A DNA stretch of 64,000 bases from Diphasiastrum complanatum (GCA_029204225.1 CM055109.1:30937360-31001359); one strand, 5' to 3'. Counted from the stretch's first letter, positions 11,251-24,649 are shown. Translations and numbers: made by a program. The notes: generated from the letters alone by a model not told the origin.

Positions 11251-12333
11251 AATACATCGTCTGCCAGGCGCGCTGATCCAATATCCCATATGCAGAAAAC
11301 TCATACTGGAAAGCATAATGAAAGACCTATGAAAATGTTTTGAATGAACATTATCTCAAAAGGAAAATTTTCGTCTTTACGGTGCTTAAATAGGACGAGA
11401 GATTGTAATAATTCTCCTCGTGCATGTTTTTCAATAATATCCATTAATCATTTGTTTATAATTTTTTTAATGATTATTCTACGAGGCTAGTGATTGTCTA
11501 TTTAATGTATTCCAGCACAGGTACAGATTCTAGGGTCAGGGCTAATGATGATTCGTTGAATCTAGTGATAGACTACTTAATGTATTCCGGCATAGATACA
11601 AATTTGTCTCACTCTGATTGGTGGATAAATATAGGTTGTAAATCTCAATTCGTTATTTGACAAATGTATGGCTGTGACAAACATGAATTGGCTATAAACA
11701 TGCGCACCACTTTTTATATTTCGATTCTGTGATCTTTTATTCTAAGCTCTCTAGCCTTCTTGTTTTTTTTCATTCTCGCGATATCGAATCGATGTGCGCC
11801 ATCCCTTGCTGTGCATGCTCGTATTCATTTAGGCGCACTGAATCGATATCAGCCACTTCCGACGAGTGCTTTTCGAAAAATTTCATTCTCGGCCTTACCA
11901 TATCAGATCAGCGTGCGCAATTTGCTTTATTCCTATACCAATATTTATCTGTCACGTTAAACTGATATCAGATTCAATATGGCTAGTTCCTCCATGGCCT
12001 CAGAACAAACTTATGAATTTTTTTAATGCCAGTGACATTCTATCTAACAAATTAGAGTATTTTGCTAGTATTTTTTTTGCTCCCTTCGATATGGATAAGC
12101 TAGTTAATGAGAATCGTTATAGTTTGATTTCTTATCTTGATAATTTTTCTCTGATTATTAGTACTCCTGTTTTGGATATAAATAATTTTTGTTTCGTTCA
12201 TTTTCAGGACCTTGTACATTCTCAACCATCCTCTAAGCATAAACACAATAGAACCTACATGACCATTTCAAAAGAAATATATACTGTGATATCCACAAAA
12301 TAATATGTCGCCTTCTAATCAAAGGAATGGCTT
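10254..12333 (+). repeat. Tandem duplication unit 1 (about 2.08 kb)
   Basis: Begins at the GTTGTTAATTCTAGGCAACT region and ends in AATGGCTTTT. It contains the gag-like minus-strand frame 10797-10513 and the plus-strand conserved frame 11979-12303. Unit 2 follows directly. The single-copy state is at 49984-52060, so the duplication is specific to this block. The junction has short T-rich microhomology. Confidence 0.8.
11979..12303 (+). pseudogene. Conserved orphan ORF 'NASDIL', unit 1
   Basis: The likely start ATG at 11979 gives MASSSMASEQTYEFF, then TAA immediately after a run of seven T. The protein-like sequence resumes in the +1 frame as NASDILSNKLEYFA, DKLVNENRYSLISY, LIISTPVLDINNF and ends ISKEIYTVISTK at 12303 (about 105 residues). 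The longer frame from 11866 is open only by chance across the leader. The same frameshift is in all three copies. No family recognised. It precedes the acidic ORF of the block on the same strand. Confidence 0.45.
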
Positions 12334-13290
12334 TTTGTTGTTAATTCTAGGCAACTTAGCACGTATGGACTCTACCAACAAGGACAATGCAATATGAATT
12401 AAGTTTAAATTAACTCACCATTACCTGAAATTTATAATTGCTCACAAAATTTGCAATTTGGTCAGCTACAATATTGACCAATTCTTGATATTAGGTCCAT
12501 GAGACTATTGCATTTGATTCAGCACCTCCTACATAACCCTGGCCATCTAACCCACATCCATATTAGATTATTGTACTTGGCCCCACATTTTCTACAAATA
12601 TTGCCTCACTGCCTTCCCTTTGTCCTTGTGATAGGTAACAACTTGAACATCTAACATTGGTGGTTCCTCAACCATCACAACAAGTACTGGTGCTTGATGT
12701 TCTGGACCACGCACCCTTGCTTGATTCAGTTGTTGATTTGGCATCAAATTTGGATCATTAAAACGATTATTGATTTGAGGTGGTGGTAATCCACGCTCCA
12801 AATTTTCAATGCACTGGCAGTGGCACATCACACAATTGAAATATCGATGTCCCATTTGACTACGTAAATTGCACATTGTCTTCCAGTAGATCCTGACGAT
12901 AACGTATTTGCCACTGGAATGGTCATTGTGGCTTTTGGCCTTGCATCATTGCGGTCCTTGTTGACAAGGTGCTAGCTGCTGTTGCATCTGTGGCTGTGGT
13001 GGTTGTTGTTGATGCTTCTACACTGCAAATGCCCCCGTGGTTCTCACAGCCTGTAATCTTCCACAATCATTTGTCCAATGATTGTACATATTCAAATCGT
13101 GCAATACCATGAGCCACTAGGACATTCATTAATGTAATGTCCCTCTTGATTGCAACGTACATTTCCTGGTCTAAATTTGGTGGTAACTACGTCATGAGTT
13201 TGAACAACCGTGTGTTTCTTATCCTTCCCTTATTCTTATGTTTTTTGGATTTCTTTCCCTCATTAGAAGAAGAAGAGCTCTTTGGAACTA
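12300..13290 (-). pseudogene. gag-like remnant, tandem copy
   Basis: Contains the open frame 12876-12592, nearly identical to 10797-10513 (two residues differ), with the same upstream degenerate zinc-knuckle-like stretch. It lacks the protease part, because the duplication starts downstream of it. Confidence 0.45.
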
Positions 13291-14395
13291 GAAGACACTA
13301 AATACAACAAATACATCGTCTGCCAGGAAAGCTGATCCGATATCCCATATGCAGAAAACTCATACTGGAATGCATAATGAAAGACCTATGAAAATGTTTT
13401 GAATGAACATTATCTCAAAAGGAAAATTTTCGTCTTTATGGTGCTTAAATAGGACGAGAGATTGTAATTATTCTCCTCGTGCATGTTTTTCAATAATATC
13501 CATTAATCATTTGTTTATAATTTTTTTAATGATTATTCTACGAGGCTAGTGATTGTCTATTTAATGTATTCCAGCACAGGTACAGATTCTAGGGTCAGGG
13601 CTAATGATGATTCGTTGAATCTAGTGATAGACTACTTAATGTATTCCGGCATAGATACAAATTTGTCTCACTCTGATTGGTGGATAAATATAGGTTGTAA
13701 ATCTCAATTCGTCAATTTGACAAATGTATGGCTGTGACAAACATGAATTGGCTATAAACATGCGCACCACTTTTCATATTTCGATTCTGTGATCTTTTAT
13801 TCTAAGCTCTCTAGCCTTCTTGTTTTTTTTCATTCTCGCGATATCGAATCGATGTGCGCCATCCCTTGCTGTGCATGCTCGTATTCATTTAGGCGCACTG
13901 AATCGATATCAGCCACTTCCGACGAGTGCTTTTCGGAAAATTTCATTCTCGGCCTTACCATATCAGATCAGCGTGCGCAATTTGCTTTATTCCTATACCA
14001 ATATTTATCTGTCACGTTAAACTGATATCAGATTCAATATGGCTAGTTCCTCCATGGCCTCAGAACAAACTTATGGATTTTTTTAATGCCAGTGACATTC
14101 TATCTAACAAATTAGAGTATTTTGCTAGTATTTTTTTTGCTCCCTTCGATATGGATAAGCTAGTTAATGAGAATCGTTATAGTTTGATTTCTTATCTTGA
14201 TAATTTTTCTCTGATTATTAGTACTCCTGTTTTGGATATAAATAATTTTTGTTTCGTTCATTTTCAGGACCTTGTACATTCTCAACCATCCTCTAAGCAT
14301 AAACACAATAGAACCTACATGACCATTTCAAAAGAAATATATACTGTGATATCCACAAAATAATATGTCGCCTTCTAATCAAAGGAATGGCTTTT
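12334..14395 (+). repeat. Tandem duplication unit 2 (about 2.06 kb)
   Basis: Near-identical to unit 1 at an offset of 2079, dropping to 2060. The change comes from a 20-bp deletion near 13301, where unit 1 and the 50.9-kb copy both have CTGTCACGGGCAGTCCAAAT; the deletion is bounded by AAAT on both sides. Only this unit is followed by the acidic ORF. Confidence 0.8.
14039..14363 (+). pseudogene. Conserved orphan ORF 'NASDIL', unit 2
   Basis: Same organisation as 11979-12303: MASSSMASEQTYGFF, T7 then TAA, resuming in the +1 frame and ending ...ISKEIYTVISTK. One or two residues differ from unit 1. Confidence 0.45.
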
Positions 14396-14748
14396 GTCTT
14401 GTACATATCTTTTGAAATTCTAGATGATGAGTCTGTTGAATATTCAACTGTTCCATTGATCAAAGCATCTACACCTGCTCCAGTTGATGTAAATGATGCA
14501 TATACTGATATAGGGGTTGAAGCTGAAGCATCTATGGCTTCAGATTATTAAAAAACTCTCCCTTTTTCTATAATCCTCTCTGATTCTCTTCTATCTGCAT
14601 CTCCTATTAATCAATTAGCTCTACTCGATGTTCCTTTATATTTTTTAAATAATGAATGTTATATTTCATTTAATGATATAGAAGATGTATTGAATTTGAG
14701 AGAGGATGAAATCCTCTCAATTTTTGCTCAAAAATTATGAGAATTTTC
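14387..14748 (+). pseudogene. Acidic ORF of the B block, truncated
   Basis: Matches 52056-52430 and reads the equivalent of MAFVFYISFEILDDE-; codon 55 is TAA (14549-14551) where the other copy has CAA. A small change near 14695 replaces the Asn-Ser-Ile codons seen elsewhere. The block is cut off at about 14748, where family D sequence begins, so the intron and LKILGY part are missing here. Confidence 0.5.
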
Positions 14749-16616
14749 TGGGTTTTTATTCATCCCCAAATGAATCCTCATAGAAGTCCCAAACCTGCAA
14801 ATTTTTACAGTCATTCTCGGATTTGTTTGGTTGTTCTTTAATCTTATTTCTAATGCAAATTGTTCTAGGATAGGCATCTAAGTGATGGGTGCAATTTTCT
14901 AGAATCTCAAATTGAACAAGGCTTCTTTTAATGAATCTAAATTGATAAGGGAATAGGCCAATTATATCGTTAAACATTAATTTCTATTTCATCCTAAATG
15001 CCATTCTATTTCATTGTAAATGACTTAAATTAATGGCAAATTAAAGAATGATTGTAAATTACAAAGTGTGTGGAGCCCTACTTTATAATAAATTATACAT
15101 TTAATGTGCAGGTCAGATTTTTTGTATATGATGTAGAAGTTTAAATGAGCTAACTTTGTCCGATGTATTAAAATTGACATCGTAAAGGCAAATTCAATTG
15201 ATTGGGGCCAAACTATTTTGAAGATGTAGATATGTAATGATGTAAATTCAACCAAGTGACTGGTCATGTTAACATCCAATGTCTACAAACCTCTATGCAC
15301 TATAACTAGGTGAGAGTGTGTCATTTGATGTCATGTTAATAGCCATGCTATTTTGAAGCTGCATCTACAAACCACTTTGCACTACAACGAGCTGAGAGTG
15401 TGTCATTTGATGTATGAGTTTTACAAAAAGTAATCAATAGTTTGATCTATCTGCTATGTAGACTTTCTTCTTATCTTTCTTCCAACAGATGTTCAATATG
15501 TTAGAATTTCCATATTTGTTATTGATTACTATTAATTGAATTCTGATCTCATAGGGCAAATATAACATTGTCCAAACAGTTACGAAACCTAAGAGACTGA
15601 CTATAACTAAAAGGTATTTACGTCGATTAGACCAAGAAAATGTAAAAACTATTGAGGGTCTTTGCCATGTTCAGTCTTAGTTCTCTAAAATTCTTGGCTA
15701 CAATTACCAAAATAAAACATATACACTTCTAACTCGGAATTGGTATCAATAATGTTCGTAACAACTATATTGTCGCCAGTACGATATTACCAAAACCTTT
15801 GATGTTACCAGATGTCAAAGTAAAACGAAAATATCAGTTGATAACCAGTACGTTTACAACAAAGTACCCCCAATCAACTTATTATGAAGTTTTTAGGACC
15901 CTACAGGATCTTTATGGGGTGTTGTGTTTGCACGAAAATGATCAAAGAACAGTTTACTTGAAAAATCCAATGCAAGAGCACAATGGCATATCACAGACTG
16001 GAAAAACTAACTCTTTACTATGATAGATAGCTATCAGAAATCATTCTAAGTGCTCATTATGGGGAAAGAGACTGCTCTTGGGTATTGAGATAAAATGATA
16101 ACCAAAAAACTCGGGTAGATAGTGAGCCCAAAACACCAAAATCACAATATGGCAAAAGAAGCCATAGTTTCCCTACATCAATGAGGCTTGAGTTCCTACA
16201 GTGGTCTTGCATGGAACGTCCACATCTTCACTCATATATCATAGATCCACATGTAAAACTGCATGCATGGATGTTGCATGGATTGCATGTCAGCTCCCTA
16301 AGCTACCTAGACATGTGTAGATTATGTAAACTGATTTGAATGTTGCATGCACTGATTGCATGTCAGCTCCCTAAGCTACCTAGACATGTGTAGATTATGT
16401 AAACTGATTTGCATGTTGCATGCATGCATTCTAACTAACATTGCATGTCATCTAATATTTTGCATGCCATCATAATTGAATATACCTAACACAAATTCAA
16501 CCTATTCTAGAAGGTTATGTTTCACATACCTTAATGTACAGTAAAATATTTACAAGAAATAAGGTGAGCATAGCCCCCAAAGTCAACACATGAAGATATG
16601 TTTAAGACTTTTCACA
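14749..16616 (-). repeat. Family D copia 3' LTR-like repeat, copy 1
   Basis: On the minus strand it starts TGTGAAAAGTC at 16616, directly after a purine tract (AAGGAGAAG) that follows the RNase H reading frame: the layout of a copia 3' LTR. Collinear copies start at 26945 (+) and 57177 (-). It contains two near-identical ~75-bp units (about 16277-16410; CCTAAGCTACCTAGACATGTG occurs twice). The far LTR end could not be fixed, because shared sequence runs on into 14756. Confidence 0.6.
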
Positions 16617-16634
16617 CTTCTCCTTGAAATATAT

Positions 16635-18800
16635 CTACCTATTCACCATAGACTTTGAGATTAAGCCAAGATTAGATCTCATCTTGACAAATGCATTCTT
16701 GAGCAATGGCTTGGTGAGAAAATCTACAACACAATTTGAAGATCCAAGATGCTCCAATAAGATCTCTCTCCCAATTACTTTATCTCTTACAAAGTGATGA
16801 GCTACCTCGATGTATTTGCTCCTTGCATGCAATACAAGATTGTTTGCAAGAGCGTGAGCCAAAATGTTATCATTATTGGTAATTGGAAGGTCTTCATCTC
16901 CAGAACACTTTAGCTCCATAAGTAGCCTCTTAATCCATAAAACTTCCTTAGTTAAGGTTGTAAGAGCTTTGTACTAAGCTTCACAAGATGACAAGGATAT
17001 AGTTGCTTGCTTCTTTGATAGCCAAAAAACTAGATTTCCTCCAATGAAAACAGTGTAATCACTTGTGGATTTTCTATCCACTCTGTCTCTTGCAAAATAC
17101 GAGTCTGAAAATGCAACAAAAGTTAGATCGCCTCCTTTATAGATCAATCCATAGTCTAAGGTAGAAGATACATATCTCAAGATTCTCTTCGCCAATTTCC
17201 CTTGACATATCTTTGGATCCTACATGTATTGGCTTAATTTGTGCACACTAAAACTTAGATCAAGCCTAGTGACTCTTAATCAAATAAGAGAGCCAATAAG
17301 ACTTCTAAGAAGAGTGAACTCCTTGAAGGATCTTTTATCCTCTTTTATATGAACTTTTACAATTTGCTTCATTGGAGTATCTATGCCTTTACAGTTTTCC
17401 ATTTGAAATTTCTTAAGCATGGAAAGAGCATAACCACTTTGACTTATGAAAGCATGACCTTTCCAAAAGTCAATTTCTAGGCCTAAAATGTAGTGAAGAA
17501 CTCCTAGATTTTGCATCTTAAATTCACTACCAAGTGCACATTTCGTTTCTTCAAGTAGCTCCTCATTATTTCCACTAAAAATGATATCATTTACATAGAT
17601 GAGAAGAATAACTACAAAGTTATTTACAAACTTAATGTACAATGAAGGGTCGTATTCACTAAGATGAAATCCGAGTGATATGAGAAAGGAGTTGAGCCTT
17701 GCATACCAAGACCTCTTGGTGCTTGTTTTAGTCCATAGAGACTTCTGAAGAAAAGACAAAGTTTTGTTTCTTTAACAACCTTCACAAATCCAGGTGGTTG
17801 CTCCATATAAATCTTCTCGTCAAGGTAACCATTGAGGAAGGCATTAGAGACATCAAGTTGAAACATCCTCCAATTGTCATAAAATGCAAGAGAAATGAGA
17901 ATTCTTATAGTTACCATTTTTGCAATATGTGCAAAAGTGTTTTCATAGTTAGGACCTTTGATTTGAGAGTGGCACAAACTCTTGCTTTGAATTTGTTGAT
18001 GGATCCATCATTGTTGTACTTGGTTCTGAATACCCATTTGCATCCAATGACATGCATCTTGCTAGGTGGCTCCACAAGCTCCCATGTATTGTTTGACATC
18101 AAGGCTTCAAACTCTTGGGTCATTGCTTCAACCCACTCCTTGGATTGAAGTGCTTCTTGGACATCTTTAGGCTCTTCATCTGATATGAAGAATGCATGAT
18201 AGGAAATTTCACCTTCCACTTGCCTTCCTTCTTCATTATATGTGAGCCTTCTTGTCTCGGATCTTTCTCTTGTGGATATACTAGGTGTAGGTGCTTGAAG
18301 TTGCTCCTCCTCAAAGACTTGGCCCCGCCACATCTTGAACAACATCAAGATTGATGACTATAGATCCTTCATGAGATTCCTTGATCTTTGCTTCATCCAA
18401 GTTAAACTTTTGATCTTCATGGAAGTCACATTTCTACTTACAACATTCTTGTTAGTAGAGGGAACATAAATTTTGTATGCTTTCTTATAAAATGCATATC
18501 CAACAAAAATACCTTTAATAGCACTAGGATCATCCTTTTTACTAGTCTCTAAAGGAACATGCAGATAGCATAAGCAGCCAAAGATCCTAAGATGATCTAC
18601 CTTAGGCTTTTTCTTGTACAACAGTTTAAATGGTGTTCTTCCTTCTATAGGAAGATTAGGATGCCTATTACAAAGATTATTTGCACATGCAACTGCTTCT
18701 CTCCGACTTCTTTAGGTAGATATGCTTCTAGCATGATAGCTTTTGCACATTCACACACTGTTCTATTTTTTCCTGTAGCAACTGCATTTTGTTGAGGAGT
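16635..18800 (-). pseudogene. Family D Ty1/copia pol remnant
   Basis: Read from 18800 down. Integrase end: SCSYTPQQN, where the usual G-V-A-E has become AVAT and the third catalytic Glu is lost. Then IFGCLCYLHVPLETS (18621-18358) and the RT start WVEAMTQEFEAL...GCKWVFRTKYN (18348-17911). DVSNAFLNGYLDEKIYMEQPPGF and LYGLKQAPRGL follow (17977-17624). The active-site region reads IYVNDI rather than YVDD (17759-17280). RNase H has ILRYVSSTLDYGL, AFSDSYFARD and LSSCEA (17195-16974), and the terminal DFLTKPLLKN is at 16919-16635. Frameshifts separate every block and both the integrase and RT active sites are damaged. The 5' part was lost at the gypsy boundary near 18800-18970. Confidence 0.85.
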
Positions 18801-18974
18801 ATAAGAACAAGAAAAAGCTCCTTGTGTTCCCTCTTGCCCACAATCGTCAATGGATGAAACATGAGCTCCAAGTCCCGTTGTGGCTGATATGGAGAATATG
18901 ACATGTGCAATTAATTTGTTGTAGCAACAAATTGTTGACATGTAGTTCCCAGTCTCGGCAAGCACTCCTTAACC

Positions 18975-21900
18975 CGATGTTTACTCCGGAATTTTTTACC
19001 AGAGAGAAAAAGGATAAACACCAAGATGTGGTGTTGGCTTGGCTGGATTAATGGACTTCTCATTTCTCCATGGACGATCTACCAGATAGCTCGTGTATTT
19101 CGACAGCCATCATGTTTTTACGCTAAAAAGCATACTCATGGTGGCAGGAGCTTAAAGATTGAGCTACGGTCCCAACTACTTGGGATGACTTCCAGGTAGC
19201 CTTTAAGCCCGCCTTTATGCCTATCCTTGACGATTTTGAATATAATCGTCGATTTGCCACAAATAGAGACGAAGCCCTTGGACGTCTACTTGCAAGACTT
19301 CCAAGAGGTTGCTTCATAGTCGTTTAACCGCATAGATAGAGTGCTCCTTAAGCTGCATTTCATTTTGGGTTTGCCTAAAAAATATCAGTTGGAGGTCCGT
19401 CGTAATCAGCCACATTCTTTGAGAATGCCATGCGTTTCACTCGGATTTATGAACACGCACACTATGACCCGCAAAGAGCAGCAAAAGCCCGAAGTCAAAG
19501 ACAAACCCTCTACGGGCCCTCCTTTCAAAAAGGGCAAGGATCAAGTGGTCGGCGAAGCTTCTCTTTCAAAAAATAAAAAGAAGCGCCCTCGTTTGGAGAG
19601 AGTTGACTTTGATAAGGCCAAAGACGACGGGTTGTGTTTCTCCTATATGGATAAGGGGCACCTTTCCAAGGACTGCCTGAAGAGATGGAAGAAGGGTGGC
19701 TGCTCCTTTACGGCACTAGGTAATTGATCTTCTATTTCTTGTATTAATGTATCTTTTAAAGATAAAATAATTTGTATGCATTGTTGTTTTACCACTATGA
19801 TTTTTGGACCTCAAGACCTCATTCGTATGAGTGGGTTCATAGGTAGTCAACCCATGAGTGTTCTTTTTTACAATGGTTCTACGCATAATTTTACTAATGC
19901 TAAGTTGGAGCAGAAGCTGCAGTTGGCAACCACACTAAGTGACCACAAGTACATGGTTAGGATGGCAGTTGGTGGGAAGCAGCAGGTCTGGGACCACTTT
20001 GTCCCACATGCGCCATTGAGGATTCAAAACTATATAGATAGCTTATCTTTTTATGTTATGAATCTTGATTTTTTAATCCTAGGTAAAAAGTGGTTTTATT
20101 CTAGGAATGAGTCCTTAAAAAAGGATTATGTATCTCATAGTATTTCTTTCTTGCATAATGACTCGTTGGTTTGTCTTTAAGGCAATGAGCCTGATCTACC
20201 AATTGTAACTGCTCATGAGGCTAGTCATTGTATTTTGGATTCTGAGTATCATTCGTATTTATGTTATCTGAAAAATGAATCGTACATGGATGCTTTTAGA
20301 ACTCATAATGACATGTCATCTTTTCTTAGAGCATTGTCTTTTTCTGATGTTAATCTAGATTCTTCGCCTGAGGGCAAAATCTTTAAAAGAATTAGGGAGG
20401 AATATAATGATATATTCCTTGAGCAGTTGCCTGAGGGTCTTCCTCCCTCTCGGGGAGTAGACCATCACATAGATCCTCTTCCCGACAGCTCTCCTATCTC
20501 GCTTTTACCTTACAAGATGAGCCTGAAGGAAGAAGATAAAGTTGCTAGCCAATTACGTAAGGGCCATATAAGGCCTAGTAAATCCCCTTTGGGGAGCTTC
20601 TATTTTGTTAACCAGCAAGAAAGATGGTGGTATTAATCTTTGTGTCGATTACAAAAAGCTTAATAAAATGACAATTAAGAACCATTACCCCTTACCTCGG
20701 ATGGTTGACTTAATGGACCCATTGAATGGTGGTAAGTATTTCACGATCTTGGACCTTGGGTCGGGGTACCATCAAATTAGAACACACGAGGGGGATGTTT
20801 TCAAACCTGGTTCTTGTTCTAGGTATGACCATTACAATTTTTTAGTTTTACCATTTGGCTAAATAATGCCCCGACAACCTTTCAACAAATGATGAATGAT
20901 ATTCTCCGTCCATATATGGGAAAGTTTCTCGTGGTATTTTTAGATGACATGTTGTTTGACAGTAAGACTCTTGAGGATCATGAGGCACATTTGCTTATAG
21001 TCTTAGATAATCTAAGACAAACAAAGCTTTATGCTAAGGAGTCTAAATGTGAGTTCTTTCAAACAAGACTCAAGTATTTAGAACATATCGTTTCCGATCG
21101 AGTTCTTGAGATTGACTACGATAAGGTCCAGAAAGTTCGTGATTGGCCTATCCTGAAAACCATTGGGAAAGTAAAAAAAAAATTGGGCTTCACAGGTTTT
21201 TTTAACAAATTCATAAAAGACCATGTCTTAATTGCATTGCCTCTAACAAATCTTCTTAAGGGAGTGAAGAAAGTCAAAAGAAAAACTAAAAAGGATAATA
21301 AGAAGAAGGCTAGAAGGCAATTGAAAATCAGTCCACCTGTTGTCTGGACTGATGAACTTAATCTAAGTTTTGATGCTTTGAAGATGTTGTGTCTACAGCC
21401 CCTATCTTACACATAGTGGACCCTAGTGGATCTTTGTTGGTGGAAACAGATGCTAGTGACTATGCAATGGGCATAGTCCTTTACCAGGATAGTAGACTAG
21501 TGGCTTTCGAGAGCAAGAAGTTGGACCCAGCTCAAAGTAGTTATTCTACAAATGAGAAAGAACTTTTTACTGTCATCCATGCATTAAAGATCTAGAAACA
21601 TTATTTATATGGATCTAAAATCGTGGTTATGACAGATCATGAGTCTCTTAAGTATATATGTGATGCCTTGGACCTTAGGGTTGTAAGGCTTGTTCGTCGG
21701 AACTCATTCAAGAGTTCAAATTCAACATTAAGTATCGTCAAGGTAAGTCGAATTGTGTCGCTGATGCGTTGAGCTGGATTGGAGAAGTTAATCAGTTATG
21801 CTTTGCTGAGTTCCAATGCGAGTTGTATCTTTCTCTACAAGATCTTTGTCGAATCGATGAGTGTCTTGGTCGTATTTGGCAAGAAGTCCTGGCAGAAAGC

Positions 21901-23075
21901 CCTATAGTGAGAAATAATCTTGGAAAGCAGGATTTCAAGAAGTCTCGCAAAGAGAAGATACTTGATGATTATTCCATTAGGAATGGTTTACTTTTCCATA
22001 GAGGAAAAGTTTGTGTACCAGATATTGCAGACATTAGGGCCCAAATCCTGCATGAGTGCCACGATAGCCCTAGTGCGGGACACCTTGGTATACAGAGGAC
22101 ACTTGACCTTGTTAAGATTGGCCAAAAATGAAAGGTCATATCGAGGCATATGCTCAACAGTGTGAACAGTGCCAAGTAAATAAAACGGAAAGACTCAAAG
22201 CAACTAGTCTGTTGCATCTGTTGGAAATTCCCAGCAAAAAGTGAGAAAGTGTTTTCATGGATATTGTGTTCGGACTTCCTAAGTTTGGGAAGGGTCATGA
22301 TGTCATTTGGGTAGTAGTTGACAGAGTAACCAAGATGGCGCAATTTATTCCAACAGAAATTACTGCCAAAGCTTCAGAACTTTCTCAAGTCTTCATTGAA
22401 AAGTTGTTCAGGTTGTATGGTTTTCCGAATAATATTGTTAGTGATCGTGATTCCAAGTTCACTGGCAGGTTCTGGCAGGTGGTCTTTGAGAGACTGAAAA
22501 CTACTTTAAGCCTATCATCTATAAATCACCCAGAAACCGATGGTCAAACCGACGTGTGAACCAATCGATGGAAGAGATCCTTTGCGCATATGTTTCCAAG
22601 TGACAATAAGATTGGAAAAAGTATCTCTCAATAGTTGAGTTCGCATACAATAGTATGAAGCATTATGCCACTAGTTTTAGATTTTTTAAACTCTTGTATG
22701 GCTTTCAACCTCATTCGCCTATCTCCGTTGGACTCAAAGGTCTCAAGGTTCAAGCTGCAGCAGATTTCTTGCATGATATGCAGGGAATATTGCAGGTGGC
22801 TAGGGAAAGCATTGGATCGACTTAGGATCCCCCAATTCTATGCTAATCGAATCCATGCTCCTCGAGAATTTGAGATTGGTGATTGGGTGTATCTTAGAAT
22901 CCCAAAAGACTCTAAGACACTTTGAACGGAAAAATGTCCGAAGTTATCTCCACGTTATAGCAGTCCTTTCAAAGTTTTTAACAAGATTGGTAGGGCTGCT
23001 TATCGACTATAACTCCCTGTTGGAACTAAGCTTCATCTTGTATTCCATGTTAGTCATTTAAAGGAACGACCTGGT
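18975..23075 (+). pseudogene. Degraded Ty3/gypsy gag-pol
   Basis: Order on the plus strand is gag, PR, RT, RNase H, INT. Gag has AFKPAFMPILDDFEYN (about 19190) and a knuckle CFSYMDKGHLSKDC with the second Cys replaced by Tyr (about 19640). Protease reads FYNGSTHNF (about 19866), so the catalytic Asp is lost. RT has CVDYKKLNKMTIKNHYPLPR (20640), then a stop at 20861 and VVFLDDMLF (about 20935). RNase H has ETDASDYAMGIVL (21440). Integrase has the HECHDSPSAGHLG zinc site (22050), a DIVFGLPKFGKGHDVIW core (22258) and NHPETDGQTDV. The end reads GDWVYLRIPKD and FHVSHLKERP (about 23060). It is cut at 23085 by family C sequence. No LTRs are visible and multiple stops make it non-functional. Confidence 0.9.
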
Positions 23076-23084
23076 TATCATAGG

Positions 23085-24640
23085 TTGTAATATCTCAGCT
23101 ATACTTGTTTGGCAGGTCTTATCACTACCATGATTGGATTTACGCCTTGAGTAAAGGAGTAGTCATCTGGATAATCAAACAAATGATTAGGTTTGAAGAA
23201 TTATAAAAACACAAGATTCCTAGTTGGGTGTTAGGATTCATTTGTCTTCTCCGAATAAAACAAAAACCTTGTGGTATAGGCCTTTCTATAATGTTGAAAT
23301 TGTTGGATTGATAAGGAATTTTTTTTTTATTACAATTTTATCTTCAAGATTCAGGCAACTGCATTTAGTAGCTTTCATGCTAAAGAGGTAGTTATTTGTA
23401 AGTTTAGTTATGGTGAGATTCTTTTGTTTCTTTTAATGTTTTAAATTGCAGGAGCTTACACTACCACAAAAGTAGTTAACAATTTTTACAATTGTAGAGT
23501 TAAGATTGCACATAATAGGTGATCATTATCTGATGATAGTTTATTACAAAGGGTTTAGTATTTGGCCACAAAAAATGTTCGTCATTTTGGAAATTTGGTC
23601 AAAAAGAAACAAATTAAAAAAAGGCAGCTCAAGTGGGCAATGATCCTCAAATATTCACAACTCTTATTCACAATAATCATGATCATAAGTACTCATAATA
23701 GTTTAGTAGTCACGATCAGTATTCACAAGTATTCACGATCAATATTTATTATAATAATGATTAGTATTCACAATGATCTTGATTAATATTCAAGCTATTA
23801 GCTTTTTAGTATTCACAATTTTACATATTCTTTGCCAACCATCAAGCATGTAGACTTCAAGACGCATCATTGGAAACTCGATCAATTCTTCATCCAATAT
23901 AGAAAACAACTTGGATACATCTTCCATAAGAAGACACTATCATAAACAATACAAATACATTTTCAAATACACTCAGTTGTCATATTTCTAGATTATAGCA
24001 TGCAAGGGCACAATAGGAAGAAGAACTACGTGGAATCAAGCATGGACCAACGGAAAAAAATTGTTTGCTTTTTTTCATGCATGCTATGTGCGTGCTGTCT
24101 TTAATGCAGATTCACTCTCATTTCAGATAATTGAGCCCTCCACCAATGGCTAAATCTAATTGTGATGTTGGAATATAATCAAATTCACAAATCTAAATTG
24201 AAGAGTCAATAATTTCATTAGTTAAAGCTTAACAAAAATATAATACAATAAATTAAGTCAAAAATTTAAATTTCATATAACCTATAAATACTTACCATAA
24301 CATAGACCAATGATAAGGCCATGCACCTTGGAGATCATTGGAGAATTTCCATGGCAGTCCTTTTGTTACATAGACTTGAATACCCATAAACGAACCTCGC
24401 ATCCTTGCTAAAGAAAATCAACAACACGAATTCCACTACAAGCATGTCAAAAAGAGGTGATAAGTATCATTTAAGTATGGGTTTTGGAGAACTAAAGTTC
24501 ACCAAGCCATTAAGGCTAATGTCAAGCCAAAAAAAAATGCTTGTAAAATTGGAGATTGATTTATATAATAGTTCATTTCTGTAGGGTGTTCTAGAGAGTG
24601 AGTATTTGTATAGGAGTTCTTGGAAAATGAATTTAGGTCA
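23085..24640 (-). repeat. Family C LTR fragment adjoining copia pol
   Basis: Same sequence as 38215-39798 and reverse complement of 5870-7180. Its upper end lies within about 20 bp of the expected LTR start and the copia RNase H remnant (minus) follows, so it is a 3' LTR fragment in minus orientation. It includes a stretch at 23640-23830 made of loosely repeated TATTCACAA and GATCA words. Confidence 0.55.
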
Positions 24641-24649
24641 AGAGTAAGA

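Noticed and set aside
11729-11965. Two overlapping plus-strand frames repeated at 13789 and 51431
   Set aside because: They precede the NASDIL ORF in other frames; conservation comes from DNA duplication and the sequence has no protein-like features.
11979-12303. NASDIL ORF as a caulimovirid movement protein
   Set aside because: The surrounding block has virus-like flavour, but no movement-protein motif, RT or coat protein could be shown; left as unknown.
16277-16410. Possible CRISPR-like or minisatellite array from the repeated CCTAAGCTACCTAGACATGTG unit
   Set aside because: Only two units, inside an LTR-like repeat of a plant retrotransposon.
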